From contig NZ_KI912152.1 in NCBI RefSeq assembly GCF_000517105.1, forward strand, positions 168,936 through 206,526: DNA of 37,591 nucleotides. The letters are read 5' to 3'. The stretch is from Fischerella sp. PCC 9605 (GTDB taxonomy: Bacteria; Cyanobacteriota; Cyanobacteriia; Cyanobacteriales; Nostocaceae). Under the pieces are notes generated by a model. It was given only the letters and a program-made list of their open reading frames with translations. It did no database searches and was not told the origin of the DNA. This document shows positions 7,912 to 15,688 of this stretch, one piece after another. Each line of letters starts with the position of its first letter. Position 1 is the stretch's first letter. The translations under genes were made by a program, and so were the position numbers.

Positions 7912-8952
7912 ATGAAACTACGCACCTTACTAGCTTTGTTAGTTGTTTTTTTAGTCAGTTTAATTGTTAGTGTCAGTTGTACTCGAAGTGAACAAGTCTC
8001 CAGTCCTAGCACTCCCAACACCACGCCTGTAACATCCGCACCAATTAAATTAGGTTTGAATATTTGGGCTGGTTTTTTCCCTTGGCAAGTAGCTAAAGAA
8101 GAAAAGCTATTTGAAGCCAACAAAGTTAATGTAGATTTGAAGTGGTTTGATGCTTATTTAGATTCCATCAATGCCCTCAGAGCAGGTCAACTAGATGCTA
8201 ATGGACAAACACTCAACGATGTCATTAGCTCTGTAGCAGCAGGTTCCGACCAAGTTATTGTTTTAGCGATCGACAACTCAACTGGCAGTGACAAAATTAT
8301 TGCCCGCGAAGGAATTAATAGTGTTGCTGAGCTCAAAGGTAAAAAAGTTGCTGCTGAAGAAGGAACTGTTGACCACTTTCTATTACTTCTAGGATTGAAA
8401 CAAGCGGGTTTAACTCAAGCAGATATTCAGTTTCGACCGCTGGAAACAGGTGCTGCTGCTGCCGCTTTTGTTGCTGGTCAAGTGGATGCGGTTGGGGTGT
8501 TTGCACCATTTACTACAAAAGCTTTATCACGCCCTGGTAGCAAAGAACTATTCAGTTCTAAAGATTTTCCAGGTGCAATTTCCGACCATTTAGTTGTTAG
8601 CCGAAAAACGCTCAATGAACGTCCTCAAGATATTCAAGCTTTGGTGAATAGCTGGTTTGCTACTTTGGATTTTATGAAAGTAAACTCAAAAAAATCTTAC
8701 GAAATCATGGCGAGACGCGCTGGAGTTTCTATAGATGAATATAAGCAGTTTGAGAAAGGAGTTACACTCTTTGGATTAGAAGAGAATTTAAAAGCATTTC
8801 GTCTTGGTGAAGACATGACATCCCTACAGTATGCTGCTGAAGAAATTAGCAAATTTCTCGTTAGCACTGGTCTAGCCAAACAAACACCTGACTTAAGCAA
8901 ATTATTTGACGAGCGGTTCGTCAAAGCCTACGCTGCCAAGCAAAAAACATGA
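7912..8952 (+). CDS. ABC transporter substrate-binding lipoprotein (SsuA/NMT1-like)
   Basis: The 346-residue protein begins MKLRTLLALL with a hydrophobic core and a lipobox-like VSVSC (Cys23), so it is probably a lipoprotein facing the periplasm. The mature part matches the nitrate/sulfonate/taurine/bicarbonate-type binding family (LGLNIWAGFFPWQVAKEEKL; GKKVAAEEGTVDHFLL; AAAAFVAGQVDAVGVFAPF). The ligand cannot be read from sequence; sulfonates, nitrate, bicarbonate or thiamine precursors are all used by this family. ATG 7912 is preferred because GAGG lies at 7904-7907; GTG 7894 is less likely. It overlaps the permease gene by four bases (ATGA), indicating translational coupling. This operon thus encodes two binding proteins. 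Confidence 0.88.
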   Translation: MKLRTLLALLVVFLVSLIVSVSCTRSEQVSSPSTPNTTPVTSAPIKLGLNIWAGFFPWQVAKEEKLFEANKVNVDLKWFDAYLDSINALRAGQLDANGQTLNDVISSVAAGSDQVIVLAIDNSTGSDKIIAREGINSVAELKGKKVAAEEGTVDHFLLLLGLKQAGLTQADIQFRPLETGAAAAAFVAGQVDAVGVFAPFTTKALSRPGSKELFSSKDFPGAISDHLVVSRKTLNERPQDIQALVNSWFATLDFMKVNSKKSYEIMARRAGVSIDEYKQFEKGVTLFGLEENLKAFRLGEDMTSLQYAAEEISKFLVSTGLAKQTPDLSKLFDERFVKAYAAKQKT

Positions 8953-9797
8953 CTCAAAACGCAGAAGATTTACAGGCAATATATTCTAAACATCCTCAGA
9001 AAATGTTGCCACCATCTGTTTTTTGGCGCATCGCTGAAGACATTCCTCCTTTTGTTGCATGGATTTTAATGTTTTTGTCCATCACTGTTGTTTTGGTGCT
9101 GTGGTGGGCTATCACTAGTACTGGTTTTATTTCACCACTATTTCTCCCTTCTCCTGGTCAAGTTTGGGGTGCTTTTCAAAGGCTTTTGGCAAGTGGAGAT
9201 TTGCTTATAGATATCACTTTTAGCGTGTTTCGGGTATCAGTTGGATTTGCACTGATGGTTGTTGTTTCGATTCCCATCGGGGTAGTAATGGGTTCTTTTG
9301 CAAGTATTCGTGCGTTATTTGAACCCATTATTGGCATTGTGCGCTATATGCCTTCCCCTGCATTTATCCCTTTACTGATTTTGTATTTTGGTGTGGAAGA
9401 AACGTCAAAAATTATGCTGATTTTTATCGGTAATGTGTTCTTCAACATTCTAATGGTTATGGATGCTGTCAAGTTTGTGCCCAAGGAGTTATTGGATGCC
9501 ACTTACACTTTGGGTGCAAAAAAAAGACAGATTTTACTGCAAGTTATCTTTCCATTTATTCTCCCCACCGTTATTAATGCTTGTCGAGTAAATATGGCGG
9601 GGGCTTGGAACTTGGTCATTGTTTCTGAATTAGTGGCGGCGACAGAAGGTTTAGGTCGCCGGATTAGTATTGCTCAAAGATTTCTCAAGACTGACGAAAT
9701 TTTTGCGAGTTTAATTGTGATTGGATTGATTGGTTTAGCAATTGATTTATTATTTCGATTGTTACTGTACGTAAGTTGTAAATGGGCTGTAGACTAA
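8949..9797 (+). CDS. ABC transporter permease (SsuC/TauC type)
   Basis: The 282-residue inner-membrane protein has about six hydrophobic helices and the BPD_transp_1 domain. The cytoplasmic loop that contacts the ATPase is visible as ELLDATYTLGAKKRQILLQV (about residues 178-197). The sequence MPSPAFIPLLILYFGVEE, common in sulfonate/nitrate permeases, precedes it. It overlaps the preceding binding-protein gene by ATGA. No ATP-binding subunit follows, so an ATPase encoded elsewhere must energise the transporter if it works. Confidence 0.9.
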   Translation: MTQNAEDLQAIYSKHPQKMLPPSVFWRIAEDIPPFVAWILMFLSITVVLVLWWAITSTGFISPLFLPSPGQVWGAFQRLLASGDLLIDITFSVFRVSVGFALMVVVSIPIGVVMGSFASIRALFEPIIGIVRYMPSPAFIPLLILYFGVEETSKIMLIFIGNVFFNILMVMDAVKFVPKELLDATYTLGAKKRQILLQVIFPFILPTVINACRVNMAGAWNLVIVSELVAATEGLGRRISIAQRFLKTDEIFASLIVIGLIGLAIDLLFRLLLYVSCKWAVD

Positions 9798-9855
9798 TTA
9801 AATTTCTCCTAATTAAGCCAGGGGAAAGGAAGACGGGTGTTTATGACGGGTATTT

Positions 9856-10458
9856 ATGAACTTCAATTTAGACCTCAAAAGAACTGCTTTAATCAGCATT
9901 GATTTTCAAACATATGTCTTTACAGGTGGTTGTTTACCAATAGTGGGAGCAGCAGAAGTACTGCCAAAAGCTAAGCAAGTTCTTGCTGCCGCTCGACAAG
10001 CCAGACTGCCTATTATCCATACTCAGGAAGTTCATCGTAAAGAAATGGTAGATTTTGGTCGAGAGTTGGATGGTGCAGAGCCAGTTCACTGTTTGGAAAC
10101 ATGGCCTAGTACTGAAATTTATACAGAACTCGCTCCCATTGAAGGAGAGTTTGTTATTGCCAAGCGCCGCTATAGTTGCTTTTTTAGCACGGATTTGGAA
10201 ATTCTATTGCGAGGGTTAAAAGTTGAAACTTTAGTTTTTATCGGTACCATGACTAATGTCTGCGTGCACTATACAGCCGTAGACGCCCACCAACGAGACT
10301 ATTATTTTCATGTGATTGCAGACTGTTGTGCTGGCTCTGATTGGGAGGCTCACTGGTCTGCCCTCAAGGCTATGGAATACCTACAGGCAGGTGCTTGTAT
10401 TTCACATACAGACTTCCTGAAGGCTACTAAAGTATCAAAAATGGAAGGACACAATTAG
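9856..10458 (+). CDS. Isochorismatase-family cysteine hydrolase
   Basis: The 200-residue protein is the usual size for the family. The catalytic triad is readable: Asp16 in LISIDFQ, Lys103 in IAKRRYSCFF, and Cys136 in GTMTNVCVHYTAVDA, preceded by the cis-peptide region typical of the family. Members hydrolyse amides or vinyl ethers (nicotinamide, ureidoacrylate, biuret, isochorismate), so substrate prediction is not possible from the triad alone. It lies 58 bases after the permease on the same strand. The likely idea is that the transporter brings in an amide-like substrate which this cytoplasmic enzyme hydrolyses. A purine-rich stretch (GGGGAAAGGAAG) lies about 25 bases upstream. Confidence 0.85.
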   Translation: MNFNLDLKRTALISIDFQTYVFTGGCLPIVGAAEVLPKAKQVLAAARQARLPIIHTQEVHRKEMVDFGRELDGAEPVHCLETWPSTEIYTELAPIEGEFVIAKRRYSCFFSTDLEILLRGLKVETLVFIGTMTNVCVHYTAVDAHQRDYYFHVIADCCAGSDWEAHWSALKAMEYLQAGACISHTDFLKATKVSKMEGHN

Positions 10459-10638
10459 TTAAAATTCTAGACAAACAGCTATTTTCTAGCTTTTATTTTT
10501 CAAACAAAACAGCATCTGGTAAGGATTTGAAGGCGATTGAACACCAAAAGTATCAACAAAACTTAATAATTAAGTGAATCAGAAACTTGCAATACACCAT
10601 TAGGGATCTGTTGAAGTAGCGATCGTCCCAAGAGGTGT

Positions 10639-10687
10639 GGCTTAACACGCTTTTTGGGTTGTTGTCAAAACAGGGGTGAAGTTGGCA
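10639..10687 (+). repeat. Left arm of ~49-nt inverted repeat
   Basis: It reads GGCTTAACACGC near its start and GGGGTGAAGTTGGCA at its end, and pairs with the arm at 11638-11686 in opposite orientation. The ends match well and the middle is diverged. The two arms bracket about 1 kb containing the queuosine-precursor transporter remnant. Confidence 0.6.
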
Positions 10688-10814
10688 CTGTTGTGAGGAG
10701 CGATCGCTGTGCTGGGAGCTGAACGCAGATGAGTGATGAGTGATGAAATATGCAACTAGTCAGTAGTATTAGCTACTTATTCTACACGAGCAATCCTCGA
10801 CTGCTGTTTAATTG

Positions 10815-10873
10815 CAAACTGAAGAAGGTACGCTCGTCATCTCAATACTCGAAGTAGCAACACTCGTGTGAGC
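10815..10873 (+). repeat. Direct repeat, copy 1
   Basis: The core CTCGTCATCTCAATACTCGA is shared with 11457-11519 in the same orientation, and both copies continue to GTGAGCG. They are about 640 nt apart, nested inside the inverted repeat 10639/11638. Confidence 0.65.
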
Positions 10874-10963
10874 GATCGCCTTTGTTTATCGAGGCAATGG
10901 AAACTGTCGCATCATCTGTTCAATCTCCACTGCCTCCCCTTGTGGTGTATAAACGACTCGACC

Positions 10964-11206
10964 CTGATTGGCCAGGTGGTTGATACGGCGCTGTTTATTG
11001 TGATTGCCTTCACAGGTGTAGAAGGTTTTTCGGGCAGCTTGCTCTGGACGCTGATCGTTTCCAACTACCTGTTTAAGTGCGGCGTTGAGATTCTGTTTAC
11101 ACCCATCACCTATTGGATCGCGGGCTGGCTGAAGTAGCAGGAACACGAAGACTACTACGATCGCGAAACCGACTTTAATCCATTTCGGCTGGTGGGTCGG
11201 TCTTGA
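10964..11206 (+). pseudogene. Queuosine-precursor transporter (VUT/YhhQ) 3' remnant
   Basis: The frame from 10964 reads LIGQVVDTALFIVIAFTGVE, then two hydrophobic segments and FTPITYWIAGWLK. This matches the C-terminal helices of the VUT family (YhhQ/QueT-like queuosine-precursor importers), whose signature is a GQxxDTxxFxxIAF helix followed by a (L/F)TPxTYxxxxWLK end. A TAG stop at 11135-11137 interrupts it. The same frame then continues with the typical tail (EHEDYYDRETDFNPF) to TGA at 11206. The 5' two thirds of the gene are missing. It is therefore a truncated and stop-interrupted relic. Confidence 0.7.
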
Positions 11207-11456
11207 TCGCTGTGGCCTTATCACTTGAGCTTGATCAGATCAATGTTATGAAGTTGCCGATCACTGGAGGGGATTTTATTGCTTAAGTGACCCGAAGCGA
11301 TCACCTACAAGAATAACCAATACGGTCTTCCACTGGGCGTTCTTATTTGGGTGTCGTCTGCGTACTCAAGCTTCAAGTTTGTTGTATATAAGATTACCCA
11401 TTCTCGTCATTACCTTTTTACTAGACATAGGTGATACATAGTTACACTTGATCGCT

Positions 11457-11519
11457 GCGCAACTGAAGAAGGTAGACTCGTCATCTCAATACTCGAAGTC
11501 GTAACCCCGATTGTGAGCG
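11457..11519 (+). repeat. Direct repeat, copy 2
   Basis: This is the partner of 10815-10873. Both share AACTGAAGAAGGTA, the 20-mer CTCGTCATCTCAATACTCGA and a downstream GTGAGCG. Confidence 0.65.
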
Positions 11520-11637
11520 TAAGCCCTCCTTACTCGGAGCATCAGAAACCGCCGCGACGGGGCGTGCACATCCACCGCAAGGGGTGAAGGCTTCTTAACA
11601 ACGCCTTGTGAGGAGGGCGATCGCACAAGAATCCAAC

Positions 11638-11686
11638 TGCCAACTTCACCCCTGGGGAGGACAATCACTCAAATAGCGTGTTAAGC
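11638..11686 (-). repeat. Right arm of ~49-nt inverted repeat
   Basis: It reads TGCCAACTTCACCCC at the start and AGCGTGTTAAGC at the end on the plus strand, the reverse complement of the arm at 10639-10687 with a diverged centre. Confidence 0.6.
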
Positions 11687-11896
11687 TAAACCCCCTTAAA
11701 TAGGCATGAGGGCAGGACGCTCTTAGCACAGGGGAGGAATATTTCCAGTTTTGCTCGCTCTCGCTCTGACTAATGCATAACCGTTGAAAAATAAATCACT
11801 CTGAGATCGTAAGAAAAATCAATGCGCTTAAGCGCTTGAGAAATGTAAATTATTACTACCCTCCTGGGCGTATCCAAAACATTACAGGCACTATTT

Positions 11897-12163
11897 GTGA
11901 TCAACGCGATTAAATACACCCTGTCTGAAAGTCAGATGCCCTCAGCCTGGTATAACATTCAGGCAGACTTACCGACACCCTTACCGCCCGTACTGCACCC
12001 TGGTACGGGACAACCAATTACACCACAACAGTTGGCTCCACTGTTTCCAGAAGCACTAATTCAGCAAGAAGTTAGCCAACAACGCTGGATTGAAATTCCT
12101 GACGAAGTACAGTCAATATACCGACAATGGCGACCTACTCCCCTTTACCGAGCTAGAAGACTC
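11897..12163 (+). pseudogene. trpB: trpB2-type tryptophan synthase beta, 5' fragment
   Basis: From GTG 11897 the frame reads as the N-terminus of the TrpB2 branch of tryptophan synthase beta chains: [20 protein letters not shown], then [20 protein letters not shown] and RRL. TrpB2 is a PLP enzyme that makes tryptophan from indole and serine. The fragment stops after about 89 codons. At about 12160-12166 the sequence switches to the inner part of an IS6 transposase in the opposite orientation. The PLP lysine and all later motifs are absent. It is a truncated relic created by, or later joined to, the IS6 element. Confidence 0.75.
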
Positions 12164-12604
12164 AATTGTTGGAGGATAAGCAGCGTTCTTATCTACATTT
12201 ATGACGCGCGGCTCCTGGTTATGCTCAGCCTTTAAAACCTTACGGAAAAAGCGTTCTGCCACCCGTGCATCCCTTTTGGCAGTGAGCATGAAGTCCAAGG
12301 TGTTTCCTGGTGAATCGACAGCCCGATACAAATACTTCCAGTTACCCTTCACCTCAATATATGTCTCGTCAACCCGCCATGAGTCATTAGTTAGTTTCAG
12401 GTAAGGTCGGCAGCGCTTGTCCAGTTCTGGAGCATAAGCCTGTACCCAACGATACACCGTTGTATGGTCTACCAAAAGACCCCTCTCCACCATCATCTCT
12501 TCAAGGTTGCGGTAACTGAGGGGGTAGCGCAAGTACCACCTGACACACAACAGTATGATGTCCGATTGGAAATGACGCCACTTGAAGGGGTGCTTTGGGT
12601 TCAT
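12161..12604 (-). pseudogene. IS6-family transposase, C-terminally truncated
   Basis: It starts MNPKHPFKWRHFQSDIILLC and keeps the N-terminal helix-turn-helix region (YRNLEEMMVERGLLVDHTTV), the first catalytic Asp in WRVDETYIEV and the second in [12 protein letters not shown]. The frame then runs into reversed trpB2 sequence. The catalytic Glu region (normally followed by QDHR..K motifs) is lost, so no active enzyme can be made. Confidence 0.8.
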
Positions 12605-12684
12605 GGGTGCAGTGGGGAATGGCAAGCAATACTAAGTACAAATACTACTCCTCCCAGTCTACCACTGGTTTTTGCAACACTACC
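12161..12684 (-). mobile_element. IS6-family element, truncated at its distal end
   Basis: A terminal-repeat-like sequence GGTAGTGTTGCAAAAA is read on the minus strand from 12684 to 12669, matching GGTTCTGTTGCAAAAA of the outer IS6 copies. The transposase frame begins at 12604 and is cut at about 12161, where trpB2 sequence starts. The distal terminus is missing. It is a different IS6 lineage from the two outer copies (many substitutions, no internal frameshift). Confidence 0.75.
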
Positions 12685-12755
12685 GTTTGCAATTGCTTTT
12701 GTAATTTCTGCCGAGGTTCCGTCATTAAAGGGTAAGCTTTCGGGCAGGCAGCGAT

Positions 12756-12846
12756 AAGACTTTATTATTTTCTAAACTAAACCATTAGTACGTTATTTCA
12801 AGGCTTTTAGGAGTCTGAAACTTTACGATTTTATTTTAAATGTACA
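12756..12846 (-). mobile_element. Second copy of Tn7-like terminus
   Basis: This ~91-nt segment is about 85-90% identical by eye to 4143-4232. It ends in TGTACA (12841-12846) and carries two AAGTCTT-type repeats (plus strand about 12753-12771 and 12819-12837) with the intervening ACGTTATTTCAAGGCTTT. The inner repeats present at 4083-4140 are missing, so this copy is truncated. It lies between the IS6 terminal repeat and the EamA gene. Confidence 0.5.
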
Positions 12847-12870
12847 CCATCTAATCTGTTAATCGACACA

Positions 12871-13779
12871 TTACCTCTTTCTTGGCTGTGGCAATGATAG
12901 GGTGATAATCCCTGCAAATATCAGCAAGGCTCCAATAATGCTCCAGAAGGATAGCTGCTCTCGTAGCAGGAAAAATGCAATTCCCGATGCAAAGATTGGT
13001 GTGAGCAAATTTAAGGTTGTAGTCAAAATAGGGGACAGTTGTTTAGCGGCATACCCATAGCAGAAAGTTGGAACGACGGTCGATAAAACACCTAATCCTA
13101 AAGCAATAAAGAATTGATGAGGCTGAATAAAATGAGTAAATAAATCAGGAGAAGAAAGTACAACAACAGGTGTAATCAAAAAGGAACCGATAGCAAATGT
13201 TGTGAAAGCAACGGTGGCGGGATTTAGCGTAAATTTTGCACCTGCGTAATGCTTGAAGAGAGAGGCATAACTCAGTGTGATACACGCTGAAAGAAATGCA
13301 AAGAAAAGACCTGTCAAATATTCAGATTGACCATCTGAGCTTCCCTGGAGCTTTGGTAAAACGAAAAGGACTAACCCGGTAAAGGAAGTCAACGCACCGA
13401 ACAGTTCCAAAAGTTTCAACTGCTTTTTAATGAAAGCCTTGGCCACTAACCCGATAATGGGTGAAAGCCCCACAATCAGCACAACATCGCTGACAGGTGC
13501 AAGCTGAAAAGCCCGAACTGCAAACAGATAGTAGAACATCATCAAACTAGACAGTAATAGGCCTATCGGTTTACGAACGAGCGCCAGAAAGTCTGACAGG
13601 AGTTGACGATGAATGAGGAAAATCGGTAGCGTTGTCAAAAAGGCAACCAACAGTCGAATAGATAGAACCTCAAAAGTTGTCAGATTAGTAAGTAGTTTGA
13701 CGAATGTTCCTGTGAGTCCCCATCCGAGTGCAGCAAGACAACCAGAACCAAGTGCAAGGGTGCGAGAGTTTGAGGACAT
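12871..13779 (-). CDS. EamA/DMT-family transporter
   Basis: The 302-residue protein has about ten hydrophobic helices arranged as two EamA repeats (about 10-140 and 155-295). The drug/metabolite-transporter motifs are present, such as GLSPIIGLVAKAFIKKQLKL in repeat one and LLTPIFASGIAFFLLREQLS near the end of repeat two. Such proteins export amino acids, metabolites or drugs across the inner membrane, and the substrate is not predictable. It is complete, on the minus strand, and separated from the next gene by more than 200 bases, so it is probably monocistronic. Confidence 0.88.
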   Translation of the reverse strand: MSSNSRTLALGSGCLAALGWGLTGTFVKLLTNLTTFEVLSIRLLVAFLTTLPIFLIHRQLLSDFLALVRKPIGLLLSSLMMFYYLFAVRAFQLAPVSDVVLIVGLSPIIGLVAKAFIKKQLKLLELFGALTSFTGLVLFVLPKLQGSSDGQSEYLTGLFFAFLSACITLSYASLFKHYAGAKFTLNPATVAFTTFAIGSFLITPVVVLSSPDLFTHFIQPHQFFIALGLGVLSTVVPTFCYGYAAKQLSPILTTTLNLLTPIFASGIAFFLLREQLSFWSIIGALLIFAGIITLSLPQPRKR

Positions 13780-14008
13780 GTTTAATTTTTACTACTGCTA
13801 ATGTAAATCCAAAATCGCTTGGGAAAGTAGGTCAGGGCATTTCTTTCCAGCAGGTCGCAACACATAGGCAACTCCTTGGAATGTACTCTAAACAGGGCGC
13901 AGTACTCTTAACCTGCTCCAACAGATTGATGGAGGTAACTGAATTGTTTGAGCATACCTTCAGTTAGTTCCACAACTTTAGCTGGTTAGTTATTTTTGTC
14001 TAGATGCA

Positions 14009-14440
14009 CTAGTTGCTATTCTCTTTAATAACTAAAGTCGAATTAATTCTACTTACCAGCTTTTGAAAAGCAGAAGAATAGGCAGATGGTTCTCGAAAAT
14101 CTTCTACACTACTTGGGAAAATATGCCTGGGAAGATCGCTGTTTTGCACCCAAATCGGAATTAGCCAATTTCGACCATGAATTGCTTCGTCTATAATCAC
14201 ATCGTTCCAGTCGGAAACAGCAGCCGTTCCCGATTTTGACGAGCTTGAAAATATTAGAATAATAGAATCTATACGTCTTTTTACAGAGTGAAGTCGCTCT
14301 AACAAAGTTTGATCGGGAGGCGTACTGATGCAGTCCTCCCAAATCTCATAGCCCAAAGCTTTAAGATCGCCAGCCAAGCGAGAAACAAATAAATCGTCGC
14401 TGACTGCATAACTCAAAAATATTAATGACATTGCGCTCAC
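14009..14440 (-). CDS. Stand-alone TIR-domain protein
   Basis: The protein has 143 residues (140 if ATG 14431 is used instead of GTG 14440). Essentially the whole chain is a TIR-like fold: beta-A LIFLSYAVSDDLFVSRLAGD, LKALGYEIWED, then beta-D IDSIILIFSSSSK and WLIPIWV. Prokaryotic TIRs often cleave NAD+. The usual catalytic glutamate four residues after the conserved Trp of S-x-W is not in register here (SDWNDVIIDEA), although D84/E85 are close, so NADase activity is uncertain. There is no partner domain and no recognisable defence gene beside it. It is followed by csaA on the same strand after about 130 bases. Confidence 0.75.
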   Translation of the reverse strand: MSAMSLIFLSYAVSDDLFVSRLAGDLKALGYEIWEDCISTPPDQTLLERLHSVKRRIDSIILIFSSSSKSGTAAVSDWNDVIIDEAIHGRNWLIPIWVQNSDLPRHIFPSSVEDFREPSAYSSAFQKLVSRINSTLVIKENSN

Positions 14441-14565
14441 TCGTTTAATACTTTTTTTATGCCAATGAAGTTCAAAAACAATAATTTATTTTTGAAAAAA
14501 TGCTTGCCACTTTGGGCAGATACTTTCTTTATTTTTTCAGAACTCACAGAAGTGAGAAAATTAGC

Positions 14566-14937
14566 TTAGCTTATACGAGTACCATTTTCTACAACAGTAT
14601 TTGGTTCTAATAAAATTGTGCCATGAGTCTTACAGACGGCTGCCAATACTAATACTTCAGATTTAACACCAGCTACTCTTTTAGCGGGGAAATTGACAAC
14701 AGCGATAATCTGCTTTCCAAGTAATTCCTCCTTTGTATAGTTCTGAGTAATTTGGGCAGAACTAGTCTTTTGTCCCAATTCGCCAAAATCTATTGTCAGC
14801 ACATAAGCCGATTGTTTCGCCTTAAGGTTATCTGTAACTTCAATAATTTGACCAACTCGAATATCTACTTTAAGAAAATCAGAAAAAGTGATCTCTTCTA
14901 AAGTTGTTAAAGTTGATTCCTCTGTTTTCATTGCCAT
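14566..14937 (-). CDS. csaA: CsaA-like tRNA-binding-domain protein
   Basis: The 123-residue protein has a single EMAP-II/tRNA-binding OB-fold. The family pattern is clear: ITFSDFLKVDIRVGQIIEV, LTIDFGELGQKTSSAQITQN, YTKEELLGKQIIAVVNFP and VLVLAAV. Bacterial CsaA is a dimeric chaperone associated with protein export and binds tRNA-like or nascent-chain substrates. The length fits a CsaA (about 110-125), with a short N-terminal extension of about 12 residues. It is on the minus strand and separate from its neighbours. Confidence 0.88.
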   Translation of the reverse strand: MAMKTEESTLTTLEEITFSDFLKVDIRVGQIIEVTDNLKAKQSAYVLTIDFGELGQKTSSAQITQNYTKEELLGKQIIAVVNFPAKRVAGVKSEVLVLAAVCKTHGTILLEPNTVVENGTRIS

Positions 14938-15084
14938 ATATACAAGTTGCGTCTTCTAGGATAATATCATAATTGTTCAGCACTAGCCTTTTAACTTGAG
15001 ACAGGTAAAATAGTGGCAGTTTCAGCCCTAACACAATGAACTGCCCGTATTGTTAAAGCACCAATTATGTTGAACTCAGTTAAA

Positions 15085-15546
15085 TTAAATTGTTGTAGCA
15101 AGCAACACAGTTTCCGGCAAAGGATGGATTAAAAAAGCATATTCTTCCACCACTTTGTTGCTTATCAAGTGTTCTTGAATGATCCGCTCAATCACTTCCG
15201 GGGTTGCCTGACGATACCAAATACCATCCGGATAAACTACCAGAATCGGTCCAGAGCAACAAACTCGCAAGCAGTTGGCTTTTGTTCTAAAGATGCAACT
15301 GGGAGTTTGGTTTGAAGGCTTATCAAGGTTTAGCTCCAAAAGCCGCTTTTTCAAGTATTCCCAAGATTCCAAACTAGCTTCTTTTGAGCAGCATTTAGCA
15401 CCTGTCTGGTCAGTACAGATAAAGACGTGTCGCTCAATTTTAGCTAGTCCTAAGCTCTGTACACGAGTAAGCAGGGCATCGTTGTTTTGGGGAACATCGA
15501 TTTTTGCTGCTTTAAGACTGGACTGCATCATTATATTGTTAGTCAT
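15085..15546 (-). CDS. Thioredoxin-like [2Fe-2S] ferredoxin
   Basis: The 153-residue protein matches the thioredoxin-fold ferredoxins common in cyanobacteria. Cluster cysteines are in HVFICTDQTGAKCC (C44, C52/C53) and ANCLRVCCSGPILVVYPDG (C92, C96/C97), the C-x7-8-C ... C-x3-C arrangement of the family. The first ~35 residues are a variable extension, and the end (residues 115-153) is helical with a hydrophobic tail. It probably carries electrons in the cytoplasm to an unidentified partner. The gene for a diiron-type enzyme lies upstream on the same strand (start 16453), with about 140 bases between them, so the two could be functionally linked. Confidence 0.8.
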   Translation of the reverse strand: MTNNIMMQSSLKAAKIDVPQNNDALLTRVQSLGLAKIERHVFICTDQTGAKCCSKEASLESWEYLKKRLLELNLDKPSNQTPSCIFRTKANCLRVCCSGPILVVYPDGIWYRQATPEVIERIIQEHLISNKVVEEYAFLIHPLPETVLLATTI

Positions 15547-15688
15547 TGTTAATAACTGGGAGGAAAGCTAACAAAAACAGCGTCCCTGCCCAGATAGAGT
15601 AAGCAGTAAGTTCTAGTGCGGCTGGTGCGGTTACTTCAAAGCCCAGATACAAACCATACGGGCCTACTGTATTCCTATAGCACAGATG

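Larger units (their letters stand above)
10459..10963. other. Spacer with repeat arms, no intact gene
   Basis: This stretch holds the left arm of a diverged inverted repeat (10639-10687), the first copy of a ~60-nt direct repeat (10815-10873) and HIP1 octamers near 10700 and 10873. No coding sequence was recognised before the transporter remnant at 10964. Confidence 0.5.
11207..11896. other. Spacer with second repeat arms and a palindrome
   Basis: It contains direct repeat copy 2 (11457-11519), the right inverted-repeat arm (11638-11686) and a HIP1 octamer near 11618. It also has a perfect 12-bp palindrome GCGCTTAAGCGC at 11824-11835, about 60 bases before the trpB2 remnant. No gene is recognised. 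Confidence 0.5.
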
